A stretch of DNA of 64,000 nucleotides from NCBI GenBank assembly GCA_963807225.1, contig CAWEAD010000008.1:704396-768395 (forward strand), read 5' to 3'. Source of the DNA: JAGVGT01 sp963807225 (GTDB taxonomy: Bacteria; Desulfobacterota; Desulfobulbia; Desulfobulbales; JAGXFP01). A model generated the notes under the pieces. That model did not search any database and was not told where the DNA came from. It saw only the letters and a list, made by a program, of their open reading frames with translations. The translations under genes were made by a program, and so were the position numbers. This document shows, piece after piece, positions 51,494-59,553 of the stretch; position 1 is the first letter of the stretch; each line of letters opens with the position of its first letter.

Positions 51494-52146
51494 AAGAAAC
51501 CGTGAAAAACCGGCTCACCGGAAAACCGGTAGCCGTCCCTAATCTGGACGCCAGGCTGACCGACGGCGAGCGGTTCTTTCGCAGACTGCTTTTGCAGCGG
51601 TTGCTCGAGGCCGCTCGGCCGTTGACCATGGCCGACCTGGTCCCCGGTTCCGGCCTCGACCCGAGCGAATGCGAAGAACTGGCGCGTGCCCTGGAGAACA
51701 AGGGGCTGCTGGCCCGCAGCGCCGGGGGAGAGATCGCCTTCGTCTATCCGGTTTCGGCCCTGCCTACCAGCCACCGGGTAAGGCTGGCCGACGGCCGGTC
51801 ATTCTACGCCATGTGCGCCATCGACGCCCTGGGCAGCGCCTTCGAATTCGCTCTGGACGCCACCGTCACTTCGGCCTGCAGCCGGTGCCGGCAGCCGCTG
51901 ACCGTCAGCCTGGCCGCGGGACGACTGCAGAGCGCCGACCCGCCCACCATCCAGGTCCTGCACGTCGATCTCGACAATTACCGGGACTGGGCCGCCAACT
52001 GTTGAAACCAGATGAATTTCTTCTGTACGAAGAAACATTATGAAGAATGGGGAACGGCCCACCCCCGGCAACTGACCGATACCTTCCTTCTCGATCTGGA
52101 GGAGGCAATCGCCGTCGCCCGCCGGCTTTTCGCCCCCGGCCCCTGA
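51490..52146 (+). CDS. merB: MerB-like organomercurial lyase, candidate selenoprotein (in-frame TGA at codon 172)
   Basis: 218 residues if TGA 52003-52005 is selenocysteine; MerB of mercury plasmids is about 212. A winged-helix N-terminus is followed by the catalytic SFYAMCAIDALG (Cys109 and Asp112, equivalent to MerB Cys96 and Asp99). Then comes AANCys171-Sec172-NQMNFF, where classical MerB has Cys159-Cys160 and HVHFF. The frame continues 44 codons to a normal stop with FFCTKKHYEEWGTAHP resembling the MerB end. Cys171 would be the catalytic Cys159 equivalent and Sec172 its neighbour. A hairpin lies at 52011-52039. No merA, merT, merP or merR is nearby, so the substrate may not be mercury. 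Alternative: frame-preserving nonsense mutation. Confidence 0.78.
52011..52039 (+). promoter_or_regulatory. Candidate bacterial SECIS element 2
   Basis: TTTCTTC (52017-52023) pairs with GAAGAAA (52029-52035) around loop TGTAC, G at loop position 2. GATG and CATT extend the stem below a 2-nt AA bulge. The loop starts 18 nt after the TGA at 52003. Confidence 0.65.
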
Positions 52147-52182
52147 GGCTGTCCGTTCCGGTATGCGGTTCCGGCCCGTCGG

Positions 52183-52614
52183 TTAATTGGTCGCGGCACC
52201 GATCACCTGGCGCAGCCTGGCGGCCAGGGCGGAGCTGGGGGTCACGGTCAGCGGCCGTCCTTCCAGACTGGTGCTGTAACGGGTCACCGTTTTACTGGCC
52301 TGGTAGACCTGACTCAACTCCCGCACCAGATCCTGCAGCCGGTTGGCGCTGACGCCTTTTTCACTGGCCAGGGTCTTGAAGTTGTTGAGTTTACCGTCAC
52401 CGTCGATCCAGACGATGCCGAAACGCTTGGGGGGAGAGCCGACGAAGATGAAACCTTCCTGATCGGCGGGCACCAGCTCCAGATCGTCTCTGGTCTGGCC
52501 GACGAACGAAGCCAGCGGTTCCCGCAGGCGTTCGAGCTGGCGGGCCGCTTCGCTGTCGCCCGGCAGGGGGTCGTATTGCGGTTTGGAGCCGAATAATTTG
52601 TCTAGAAGTCCCAT
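52183..52614 (-). CDS. Conserved-looking hypothetical protein
   Basis: A 143-residue soluble protein, not recognised. It begins with GLLDKLFGSKPQ, a start often seen in small cytosolic or peripheral bacterial proteins; a mixed alpha/beta core follows (FIFVGSPPKRFGIVWIDGDGKLNNFKTLASEKG), then a helix-rich C-terminus. The ATG at 52614 is preferred because AAGGAG lies 6 nt upstream; the ATG two codons earlier would be too close. It is convergent with merB, with a 36-nt gap. Confidence 0.65.
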   Translation of the reverse strand: MGLLDKLFGSKPQYDPLPGDSEAARQLERLREPLASFVGQTRDDLELVPADQEGFIFVGSPPKRFGIVWIDGDGKLNNFKTLASEKGVSANRLQDLVRELSQVYQASKTVTRYSTSLEGRPLTVTPSSALAARLRQVIGAATN

Positions 52615-53185
52615 GGCCATCTCCTTTCCGGGGAAACCCGGACTGCGGCGGCGCCACTCGGCCTCAAGACCAACGGTTCTTTCCGAGCACTTAATCAGAA
52701 AAAACCGACAGGGACGGCCGACTGCCGTCGCCAGGTTTTCGCTTGTTAAGTTTTACAGTTATAGAACTAGCATCCCCAACCGGGCTTGTCAACCAACCCC
52801 TCATTTCTGCGCGCTTAAATGGCTGCAGCCCAGCAGATTTCGCCCCGGACTCACGGCTGGGATTTTTATCGGATTACCAGCGAATTTCAACCGGTCTTCG
52901 AGGCAGTTTCGCGCTCTGGTTGAGAGATTATTTTTTATGAACAAGTGATTCATGCCATCCGGTCATCCTCGCGAAGGCATGAAAGCAGCCGGTCTTTCTA
53001 CTCCCGGGCTTAACCGCGCCATTTACAGGGTATTGGACCAGATGGCCGTCAATCCCATTTAATAATCCCTATTAATGAGTTAGATTGATTCCGGTCGGGA
53101 TGATTCCCCAAAAACCTCGCCTGTCGGCAAGGTATCGGCTTTAGCCGAGAGTGGTTAATTCGGTTCATTATCGGGAGGGAGATTT
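52615..53185. other. Gene-poor interval upstream of the first NERD gene
   Basis: About 570 nt without a credible gene. The only structures seen are a short hairpin TCGGCT-TT-AGCCGA at 53135-53148 and GGGAGGGAG before the NERD start. No riboswitch consensus was recognised. Confidence 0.5.
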
Positions 53186-54082
53186 GTGGAAGGCGTGTTA
53201 AGCCAAACCTGGTATATCCTGGCGGCGGCGATTTTGGCCCTGACGCCGGGATTTCTTTTTCTGCTCTGGTTCAGATGGCGGCGGGGTGGCGGTCCCGTTC
53301 CCGTCTGCCAGGATCACCTGCGCGGTCCCGGTGATTATCTGCGAGAAAAGATCGCCCGGATCGACGACCGGATTACCGAGTTGCTGATTCTGATCTTTCT
53401 GCTGCCGTCTGTCGCGGTCGGCTTTTTTCTGGGGGCGATCCTGGCCCAGGGCGGCAAACCGACCCAGACCAATTATCTGCTGACCGTCTTTTTCCTGGCC
53501 GTGCTCCTGCCCGTACCCTTGTTCAAGTTCAGCCGCAAACTCCGGGAACGGATCCGGCTGATCCAGGGCCTCGATGCTGAACTGGCGGTGGGCCGGGAGT
53601 TGAACCAGCTCACCTGGGAGGGTTTCCACGTCTTTCACGATTTCCCGGCCGAGCGGAGCAATATCGATCACGTCCTGGTCGGTCCGTCCGGGGTCTACGC
53701 GGTGGAAACCAAGGGCAGGACCAAACCGAACAGGGACCGGGTGGTGTTGGACGCCAAGGTCATCTACGACGGCGAGGCCCTGTATTTCCCGGATAATGCC
53801 AAGGAAACCGCGGCGATTGACCGAGCCAGGCAGCAGGCAGCCGCCCTTGGGCAATGGCTGAGCGGCGCCCTGGGCGAACCGGTCCAGGTCAAAGCGGCCC
53901 TGGCCTTACCCGGCTGGTTCGTCGAACGCAAGAAACCGGATGACCTGGTCCTGCTCTACGGCCAGAGCAGCCATTATGCCCGCATCCTCAAAGGTCCGGC
54001 AGTCCTGACCGAAGCCATGATCAACCGGATCGTCGCCCAGCTGGAGGCCCGAAACCGCGGGATCACAGGTGAAGAACAATGA
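53186..54082 (+). CDS. Membrane NERD-domain protein (paralogue 1)
   Basis: 298 residues. Two N-terminal hydrophobic segments (about 9-30, and paired helices around 66-112) precede a NERD (nuclease-related) domain from about residue 125. The PD-(D/E)xK-like residues are intact: Asp161 (SNIDHVLVGPSGVYAV), Glu174 and Lys176 (ETKG). The GTG start follows GGGAGGGAGA. It overlaps the SDR gene by 4 nt. A gapless paralogue lacking the Glu and Lys lies at 60726-61649. The function is unknown; NERD proteins are predicted DNA-processing enzymes. Confidence 0.85.
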   Translation: MEGVLSQTWYILAAAILALTPGFLFLLWFRWRRGGGPVPVCQDHLRGPGDYLREKIARIDDRITELLILIFLLPSVAVGFFLGAILAQGGKPTQTNYLLTVFFLAVLLPVPLFKFSRKLRERIRLIQGLDAELAVGRELNQLTWEGFHVFHDFPAERSNIDHVLVGPSGVYAVETKGRTKPNRDRVVLDAKVIYDGEALYFPDNAKETAAIDRARQQAAALGQWLSGALGEPVQVKAALALPGWFVERKKPDDLVLLYGQSSHYARILKGPAVLTEAMINRIVAQLEARNRGITGEEQ

Positions 54083-54852
54083 CAGGCAGCAGAGAACCAA
54101 AGGTTGCTCTGGTCACCGGCGGGGCGCAGGGCATCGGCAAGGGCATTGCCCTGCGGCTGCTGATGGAGGGTTGGACTGTGGTGATCGCCGATCTCGACCT
54201 GGAGGCGGGCCAGGAAACTTTGGCCGAATATCAGGAGATGGGCCGGATCGCCTTCCACCATACCGATGTGGCCGATGTCTGGTCGGTGGCCAAATGTCTG
54301 GCCCAGGTTACGGCGGATCACGGGCGGCTGGACGGGCTGATCAACAACGCCGGCATCGCCAACCCCCTGAACGTCCCGGTGGAGTCACTGACTCTGGAGG
54401 ATTGGCAGCGGGTGCTGGGCATCAATCTCACCGGCCCTTTCCTGATGGTCAAATACGCGGTGCCCCTGCTGCGTAAGGCCCAGGGGGCCATCGTCAACAT
54501 CGCCTCGACCCGGGCCCTGCAGTCCGAACCCAACACCGAAGCCTATTCCGCCTCGAAGGGCGGCCTGGTGGCCCTGACCCACGCCCTGGCCAACAGCCTG
54601 GGACCGGAGATCAGGGTCAACGCCATCAGCCCGGGCTGGATCAATGTTCTGGGCTGGAAGAAGAGCGTGGACAGAAAGCAGGCTAAACTGTCCAAAACCG
54701 ATCACGCCCAACATCCGGTTGGTCGGGTGGGGATGGTGGAGGATGTGGCGGCCCTGGCGCATTTCCTGCTCTCGGAGGAAGCCGGTTTCATCACCGGTCA
54801 GAACTACGTGGTCGACGGCGGCATGACCAGAAAGATGATCTATGCGGAATAG
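54079..54852 (+). CDS. Short-chain dehydrogenase/reductase (SDR) family
   Basis: A classical SDR of 257 residues. The NAD(P)-binding TGGAQGIGKGIA, NNAG (residues 90-93) and catalytic Ser-Tyr-Lys (ASTRAL, then YSASKGG) are all visible, and SPGWINV and GFITGQNYVVDGGMTRKM are the normal C-terminal elements. An acidic residue after the second strand (IADLDLEAGQ) suggests preference for NAD. The substrate is unknown. The start overlaps the NERD stop, so both are translated from one message. Confidence 0.92.
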   Translation: MTGSREPKVALVTGGAQGIGKGIALRLLMEGWTVVIADLDLEAGQETLAEYQEMGRIAFHHTDVADVWSVAKCLAQVTADHGRLDGLINNAGIANPLNVPVESLTLEDWQRVLGINLTGPFLMVKYAVPLLRKAQGAIVNIASTRALQSEPNTEAYSASKGGLVALTHALANSLGPEIRVNAISPGWINVLGWKKSVDRKQAKLSKTDHAQHPVGRVGMVEDVAALAHFLLSEEAGFITGQNYVVDGGMTRKMIYAE

Positions 54853-55347
54853 CCCGAGCAAACATGGATACCGGGCCGCCTTTTCCAGCCTCGGGAACAA
54901 TCCCGGCTTTCCTCCCGGCCTCAAGCCGTAAGCACCGCCGATGGCGGCAAGTAAAAATATCTTCTACCGGTGCAGGGAAAGCCATACACTGCCGCCATCC
55001 GCTTGATCTAAGAGACTAAAACACAGCCCCTTACCCCGGTTCCGCATTCCGGTGTAGGGAATTCCAGCCACCCTCCGGCTCCCGCCTCCTCCAAGCCACG
55101 CACCTCCCGTATTTTTTCCCCCGATTTAACAACGGCTTACCCCGATGCCTTTCGGCCTGGCATGCTCTTTGCTGCTTGTAAGCCGGAATTTGGGCAATTC
55201 CGCGCCGGAATTTGTCCGACCTGTCGATCACCGGCAACAGTGTTCACTATCTCTGGCGCAATCCGCACCGCCACATTTGGTTTTAAACCTGTTCTGGCCA
55301 TGTGAAAAATTGGCAATCCAGGTGTTAATTATATCAGGAGCTACGGC
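54853..55347. other. Long leader region of the nine-heme cytochrome
   Basis: About 495 nt with no gene. It carries the sigma-54 promoter at 55158-55173 and the AGGAG ribosome site at 55337-55341. The leader from the predicted start to the ATG is about 165 nt. I looked for a GEMM-type (c-di-GMP/cGAMP) riboswitch, common before such cytochromes, and did not find its conserved core. Confidence 0.55.
55158..55173 (+). promoter_or_regulatory. Sigma-54 promoter of the nine-heme cytochrome
   Basis: TGGCATGCTCTTTGCT matches consensus TGGCACG-N4-TTGC(A/T) at all but one defined base, with GG and GC exactly 10 nt apart. It lies 175 nt upstream of the cytochrome start. Confidence 0.75.
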
Positions 55348-58023
55348 ATGAAAAAGTATGTGATCGCATCGGTTCTGGGTCTTGGCCTCGGCGCACTTTG
55401 CGCTGGACAGGCCCTGGCCGAGCAAAGGACTTCAACCAGGGACGGGAGTCACGGCCGGGACACAAGTCCCCCGGTCATTACGGCGGCGGTGAATGGCACC
55501 CAAGGCAACAACGGCTGGTACACCGGCAATGTCGACGTGATCTGGCAGGTTTCCGACCCCCAATCGAAAATCAGGTCGACTTCCGGTTGTGAAAACGTCT
55601 CCCTGAGCACGGATACCTCGGGTACGACCTATACCTGCACGGCCACCAGTTCCGGCGGCACCAGCAGCAAATCGGTGACGGTCAAGCGCGACGCCACCCT
55701 GCCGACCGCAACGCTTACCACCCCGGCGGCCAACGCTTCCTATACCCTCAACCAGGCGGTCAAAGCCAGCTACACCTGCGGCGATGCGACCTCGGGTCTG
55801 GCCAGTTGCAGCGGCACCGTCGCCGACGGCGCCCCGCTCAACACCTCTACAACCGGGACGAAATCCTTCACGGTAACGGCAAAAGACAACGCCGGCAACC
55901 AGGCCGCCAAGACCGTAAACTATACGGTGGCGGGCCTTGCAACGGGCGACACCACCCCGCCGGTGGTCACCCCGGTGGTCACCGGAACTTCGGGCGCCAA
56001 CGGCTGGTACACCGGCAATGTCTCGGTGAGCTGGACGGTGACCGACCCTGAGTCGGCCATTTCTTCAACCTCCGGCTGCGGTCCGGCCACGGTCAGCAGC
56101 GACACCGCCGGGACCAGCTTCATCTGCACCGCCAAGAGCGGCGGCGGCACCACCGTCAATTCGGTGAACATCAAACGGGATGCCACTCCGCCCCGGGCCA
56201 CCATCGACAGGCCGGGCAACGGCGCCAGCTACAGCCAGGGCCAGACGGTTACCGCCAGCTACAGCTGCTCCGACGCGACCTCGGGGGTTACAGCCTGCAC
56301 CGGAACCGTGGCCAACGGCGCCGCCATCGACACCGCCACCAGCGGCACGAAATCCTTTACGGTGACGGCCAGGGATAAGGCCGGCAACCAGGCCACCGCC
56401 ACGACCGGCTACAGCGTCAGCGGCAGCGGCTCCACCCCGCCCCCGGTGGTCTCGGCCCAGGGCACCCAGCTCTTCGCCTGGAACGACCTGGGCATGCATT
56501 GCGCCGATTCCGACTTCTCCGTCTTCACCCTGCTGCCGCCGTTCAACGACCTGAACGCTCAGCTGGTGGTGAACGGCAAGCTGGCCAGCACGGGCTACAG
56601 CCTGACCTACGAGGCCACGCCCGATCCCAGCGGTTCGATCAATACCACCAGCCAGTACAAGACCAATTTCTGGGACTTCGACCAGCTGCTGTTCGGGACC
56701 TTCCTGACCCCCGACGTCGGCATGACCGGCTTTCCCATGGCCTCCTACAACCCGGCCCCGATGACCTGGAACGAGGCCTATAACTGGTACGAGGCCACCG
56801 GCATTCCGGTATCCCCGATCGACGACAACCTGAATACCAACTACTTCCCGCTGGTCAAGGTCACCGCCCTCGACCTGAGCGGGCAGGAGATCGCCAGCAG
56901 CAAGGCCGTGCTGCCGATCTCCAGCGAAATCAACTGCGACACCTGCCACGCCAGCAATACCGGCAGCAGCGATGCCAAGCCCTCGGCCGGCTGGGTGAAC
57001 CTGGTCGCCGGTTCCGAACAGGACTGGCGGATGAATATCCTGCGGTTGCACGACGAGAAGAACGGCAATAATCCCGATTACGACTCCCTGCTCAATCTGA
57101 AAGGCTACGGCAACAGTCTGGAGACTTCGGCCGCCAACGGCAATCCGGTGATGTGCGACGGCTGCCACAACAGCAACGCCCTGGCGGTCTGGGGGATCAA
57201 CGGCGAAACCGGCGTCTCCGATATGACCGCGGCCATGCATAACCGCCACGCCGAGGTGAGTCTGCCGGGCTCGAACCGGACCCTGGACAGCATCGGTACC
57301 CGCGACGCCTGCTACAACTGCCATCCGGGCCGTGACACCCAGTGTCTGCGAGGCGCCATGGGCAATCCGGTGGATACGGCCGGCCAGCACATCATGGAGT
57401 GCCAATCCTGCCACGGCTCGATGCAGACCGTCGGCAACCAGGCCCGCAACGGCTGGTTCGACATGCCCACCTGCCAGTCCTGTCATCACGACGGCCTGCG
57501 GGAAACCGAGGCCATCAATGCCGACGGCACCTTCAAGAGCTGGAGCGACACGCGCTTCGCCTCCAATCCGAACACGCCCGAGGCGGGCACCAGCCTCTAC
57601 CGCTACAGCACCGGGCACGGCAATCTGCAGTGCGAAGCCTGCCACAACTCGACCCATGCCGAGTTCACCGACAAGCCCAGCGCCAACGGCAACCAGGTGA
57701 ACGAAAACCTGCGCGCCATCGAGGCCCAGGGGTACGCGGCGGCGATCCGCGAGTGCACGGTCTGCCACACGACCATGCCCGGCACCGTCAACGGCGGCCC
57801 CCATGGCATGCACACCATCGGCCAGTCCTGGGTGAGCAGCCACCACAGCGACAGCACCTTCAGAACCGAGCCGAAGAGCGAATGCTTCTACTGCCATGGC
57901 TCCACCAGCAGCGGTTCCCCCCTGGCGGTGGTCAAGGAAACCAAAACCTTGAACAACCGGACCTTCACCGCGGGTACCCGGATTACCTGCTGGAGCTGCC
58001 ACAACGGCCCCAACACTGATTAA
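55348..58023 (+). CDS. Secreted nine-heme c-type cytochrome with tandem Ig-like modules
   Basis: 891 residues. Signal peptide 1-24 (ALA). Two tandem modules, residues 38-200 and 201-362, are near-copies; each holds a GNNGWYTGNVDV-type Ig-like domain and a second one ending DNAGNQAA, with paired Cys. Residues about 368-525 form a separate domain (FAWNDLGMHCADSDF). Nine CxxCH heme motifs lie between residues 530 and 885: CDTCH, CDGCH, CYNCH, CQSCH twice, CEACH, CTVCH, CFYCH and CWSCH. It is probably exported across or onto the outer surface for electron transfer; the Ig modules may act as a spacer or adhesin. Two terminator hairpins follow. The promoter is sigma-54 type. Confidence 0.9.
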   Translation: MKKYVIASVLGLGLGALCAGQALAEQRTSTRDGSHGRDTSPPVITAAVNGTQGNNGWYTGNVDVIWQVSDPQSKIRSTSGCENVSLSTDTSGTTYTCTATSSGGTSSKSVTVKRDATLPTATLTTPAANASYTLNQAVKASYTCGDATSGLASCSGTVADGAPLNTSTTGTKSFTVTAKDNAGNQAAKTVNYTVAGLATGDTTPPVVTPVVTGTSGANGWYTGNVSVSWTVTDPESAISSTSGCGPATVSSDTAGTSFICTAKSGGGTTVNSVNIKRDATPPRATIDRPGNGASYSQGQTVTASYSCSDATSGVTACTGTVANGAAIDTATSGTKSFTVTARDKAGNQATATTGYSVSGSGSTPPPVVSAQGTQLFAWNDLGMHCADSDFSVFTLLPPFNDLNAQLVVNGKLASTGYSLTYEATPDPSGSINTTSQYKTNFWDFDQLLFGTFLTPDVGMTGFPMASYNPAPMTWNEAYNWYEATGIPVSPIDDNLNTNYFPLVKVTALDLSGQEIASSKAVLPISSEINCDTCHASNTGSSDAKPSAGWVNLVAGSEQDWRMNILRLHDEKNGNNPDYDSLLNLKGYGNSLETSAANGNPVMCDGCHNSNALAVWGINGETGVSDMTAAMHNRHAEVSLPGSNRTLDSIGTRDACYNCHPGRDTQCLRGAMGNPVDTAGQHIMECQSCHGSMQTVGNQARNGWFDMPTCQSCHHDGLRETEAINADGTFKSWSDTRFASNPNTPEAGTSLYRYSTGHGNLQCEACHNSTHAEFTDKPSANGNQVNENLRAIEAQGYAAAIRECTVCHTTMPGTVNGGPHGMHTIGQSWVSSHHSDSTFRTEPKSECFYCHGSTSSGSPLAVVKETKTLNNRTFTAGTRITCWSCHNGPNTD

Positions 58024-58073
58024 AACGGAGAGGCTGCCGACCCGGTTTCAGCCGGGCCGGCAGCCTCTCCGTT
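58024..58073 (+). terminator. Strong hairpin after the nine-heme cytochrome
   Basis: AACGGAGAGGCTGCCG pairs perfectly over 16 nt with CGGCAGCCTCTCCGTT, with a further CCCGG/CCGGG near the loop. There is no T tract, so it may protect the mRNA end; the T-rich hairpin at 58163 probably terminates. Confidence 0.75.
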
Positions 58074-58162
58074 CCCCCTGGATTTGCGCCTGATCAGCTT
58101 TCCGGCTCAATTATCAATCTGCCTCAGTCAAGTCAAATCCTGTTTTTCCCAGCCAAAACTAT

Positions 58163-58205
58163 AAAAGGGCGGGCCGCCAACGACCAGCGGCTCCGCCCTT
58201 TTTTG
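58163..58205 (+). terminator. Rho-independent terminator
   Basis: AAAAGGGCGG pairs with CCGCCCTTTT, with an inner GCCGC/GCGGC pair, followed by more T. It is the second structure after the cytochrome gene. Confidence 0.85.
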
Positions 58206-58358
58206 TTGCAAAAACTCCATGTCGAAAGACCTGATCCGTGGTACTTCTTTTTGCTGAAAATCCTGACTCAGCGAAGGTGAGGGATGGCAATAATCAGGTA
58301 TGGCGTTCCCGGTATTTCACGGTTGCCCGGGAACCCTCTTTTATGTGAGGTACAAGAG

Positions 58359-58829
58359 ATGTTCAGCGTGATTAAGAATATCATTGCAGGCAAGAGTGGC
58401 AAAGGTAAAGGAAGCAGGGAAGACCAGGAACAGAAAATGCGGGTTGCGGCCGGCGTGCTGCTTTTGGAGGCCGCCCATGTCGACAACAACTGCAGCGCCG
58501 AAGAGATGGAGCATATTGTTGCGACCCTCGAAGACAAGTTCTCCCTGTCCGATAAGAATGTTGCCCACCTGCTCGAACTGGCCCATGACGACCGGAAACA
58601 GTCCGTCGATCTCTGGCAGTTCACCAACCTGATCAACCAGCAGTTCACCCCGGCGGAAAAACTGGCGGTGATGGAAGATGTCTGGCGCATCATCCTCCTG
58701 GACGGGCAACTGGAAGAGCATGAAGACCAATACGCCCATAAACTCGCCAACCTCCTGCGCCTGAGCCACGAACAGATGATCGGTGCCAAACTCAAGGCCA
58801 GGGAGAAAGTCAACCAAGGCAGAATGTAA
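58359..58829 (+). CDS. TerB-like (tellurite resistance) domain protein
   Basis: 156 residues. The helical TerB-type domain spans about residues 25-145, with VAAGVLLLEAAHVDNNCSAEEMEHI, a repeat-like KLAVMEDVWRIILLDGQLEEHEDQYAHKLANLLRLS and paired acidic residues that bind metal in TerB relatives. The N-terminus has a short basic linker. The start is the ATG preceded by GAGGT; an upstream in-frame ATG at 58284 is less likely. The last codons (Gln-Gly-Arg-Met-stop) are formed by the adjacent GCAGAATG repeat, so the natural C-terminus may have been replaced. Confidence 0.8.
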   Translation: MFSVIKNIIAGKSGKGKGSREDQEQKMRVAAGVLLLEAAHVDNNCSAEEMEHIVATLEDKFSLSDKNVAHLLELAHDDRKQSVDLWQFTNLINQQFTPAEKLAVMEDVWRIILLDGQLEEHEDQYAHKLANLLRLSHEQMIGAKLKAREKVNQGRM

Positions 58830-58927
58830 CAAAGGCAGAATGTAGAATGCAGAATGCAGAATGGAAAAGATTTAAAAGAACGGACCAAATAAAGGCAGAA
58901 TTGCAGAATTAAGAATGCAGAATGGCA
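58815..58927. repeat. GCAGAATTAAGAAT repeat array, copy A
   Basis: Six AGGCAGAAT/GCAGAAT units plus two copies of ATGCAGAATGGNAAAGATTT (58853 and 58915). It begins within the TerB stop region and runs into the start of the four-helix-bundle gene. Confidence 0.8.
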
Positions 58928-59375
58928 AAGATTTAAAAGACAGGACTAAGAAGTTTGCTCTGCGGATTCTGGGGATGTATTCGTCGTTACCGAAGTCGAC
59001 GGAGGCAAGGGTTCTTGGTAAGCAAGTTCTACGTTCTGGGACTTCAGTAGGGGCAAATTATCGTGAAGCTTCTCGGGCGAGATCGAAGGCAGAACATGCT
59101 CAACGAAGCATCCGTTGTTTTTGAGGATTGCGAGCGTATTCAATGACCCGCTACTTTACATACGGACGTTTTTGAGGTTGATCAAAAACGTTCAATTTGT
59201 GGCAAAAATGGGCGACTGCCTCAAGGAACTTGACGAATCAATATATTGGTTCGAGTTGCTGTCCGAGGGAGGGATTGTTGCCAAAGAGAAACTGGCCGAC
59301 CTGGCCCAAGAGGCCGATGAACTCACAGCCATTTTCGTAACAATAATCAAGAATGCAAAAGATAACAGAGCTTAA
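58915..59375 (+). pseudogene. Four-helix-bundle (S23/IVP) protein, interrupted
   Basis: The frame from 58915 encodes helix-bundle residues ending REASRARSKAE (59094). The natural continuation FVAKMGDCLKELDESIYWFELL resumes in another frame at 59196. Between them is a 101-nt insert with hairpins, so no single frame spans the gene. Intact relatives of about 120 residues read SKAEF(I/V)AK without a gap. The first codons MQNGKDL and last codons IKNAKDNRA come from the flanking repeats. S23 proteins were first found in intervening sequences of 23S rRNA; their role is unknown. Confidence 0.8.
59095..59195. mobile_element. 101-nt insert with internal hairpins
   Basis: Non-coding sequence splitting the four-helix-bundle gene between codons for SKAE and FVAK. 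It contains TGCT-caacga-AGCA, two copies of GTTTTTGAGG and the inverted repeat CGTTTTTGA/TCAAAAACG near its right end. There is no transposase and no clear target duplication. It could be a miniature element or scar. Confidence 0.5.
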
Positions 59376-59540
59376 CAATCTGCATTCTGATGGCATAATC
59401 TAACTGTATAAGAGCAATGTGAAAGTATCAGAATGCAAAAGATAAGCCGTTAACAATTCTGCATTCTGCATTCATAATTCTGCCTTTGTTAAGTTTTGCC
59501 TTTGTAAATTTCTGCATTCTTAATTCTGCCTTTGTAAAGG
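59346..59540. repeat. GCAGAATTAAGAAT repeat array, copy B (two palindromes)
   Basis: Two palindromic cores AGAATGCAAAAGATAA-(5-8 nt)-TTAACAAT occur at 59349 and 59432, with CATTCTGCATTC arms and TAATTCTGCCTTTGT at the right side. It joins the four-helix-bundle end to the MscS start. Confidence 0.8.
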
Positions 59541-59553
59541 ATTCCCTGCCGCC

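Noticed and set aside
51400..52005. A 201-residue frame starting upstream of the MerB ATG and ending at the early TGA
   Set aside because: The extra 30 codons overlap the preceding gene in another frame and have no ribosome site, and the TGA at 52003 is followed in frame by conserved MerB-like sequence.
51490..52146. MerB as an ordinary pseudogene with a nonsense mutation
   Set aside because: Not excluded, but less likely: the sequence after TGA is intact in frame, the codon is at a Cys position, a hairpin of SECIS geometry follows, and the neighbouring gene shows the same pattern.
54853..55347. c-di-GMP or cGAMP (GEMM) riboswitch before the multiheme cytochrome
   Set aside because: Expected from related organisms, but the conserved core sequences were not found on reading the leader.
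56065..58002. 645-codon open frame antisense to the nine-heme cytochrome
   Set aside because: Low-complexity Gly/Ala/Val composition typical of a shadow frame; the cytochrome strand has a signal peptide and nine heme motifs.
58915..59375. Diversity-generating retroelement with Avd-like four-helix bundle
   Set aside because: No reverse transcriptase or template/variable repeat pair is present; the bundle fits S23/IVP better and is broken.
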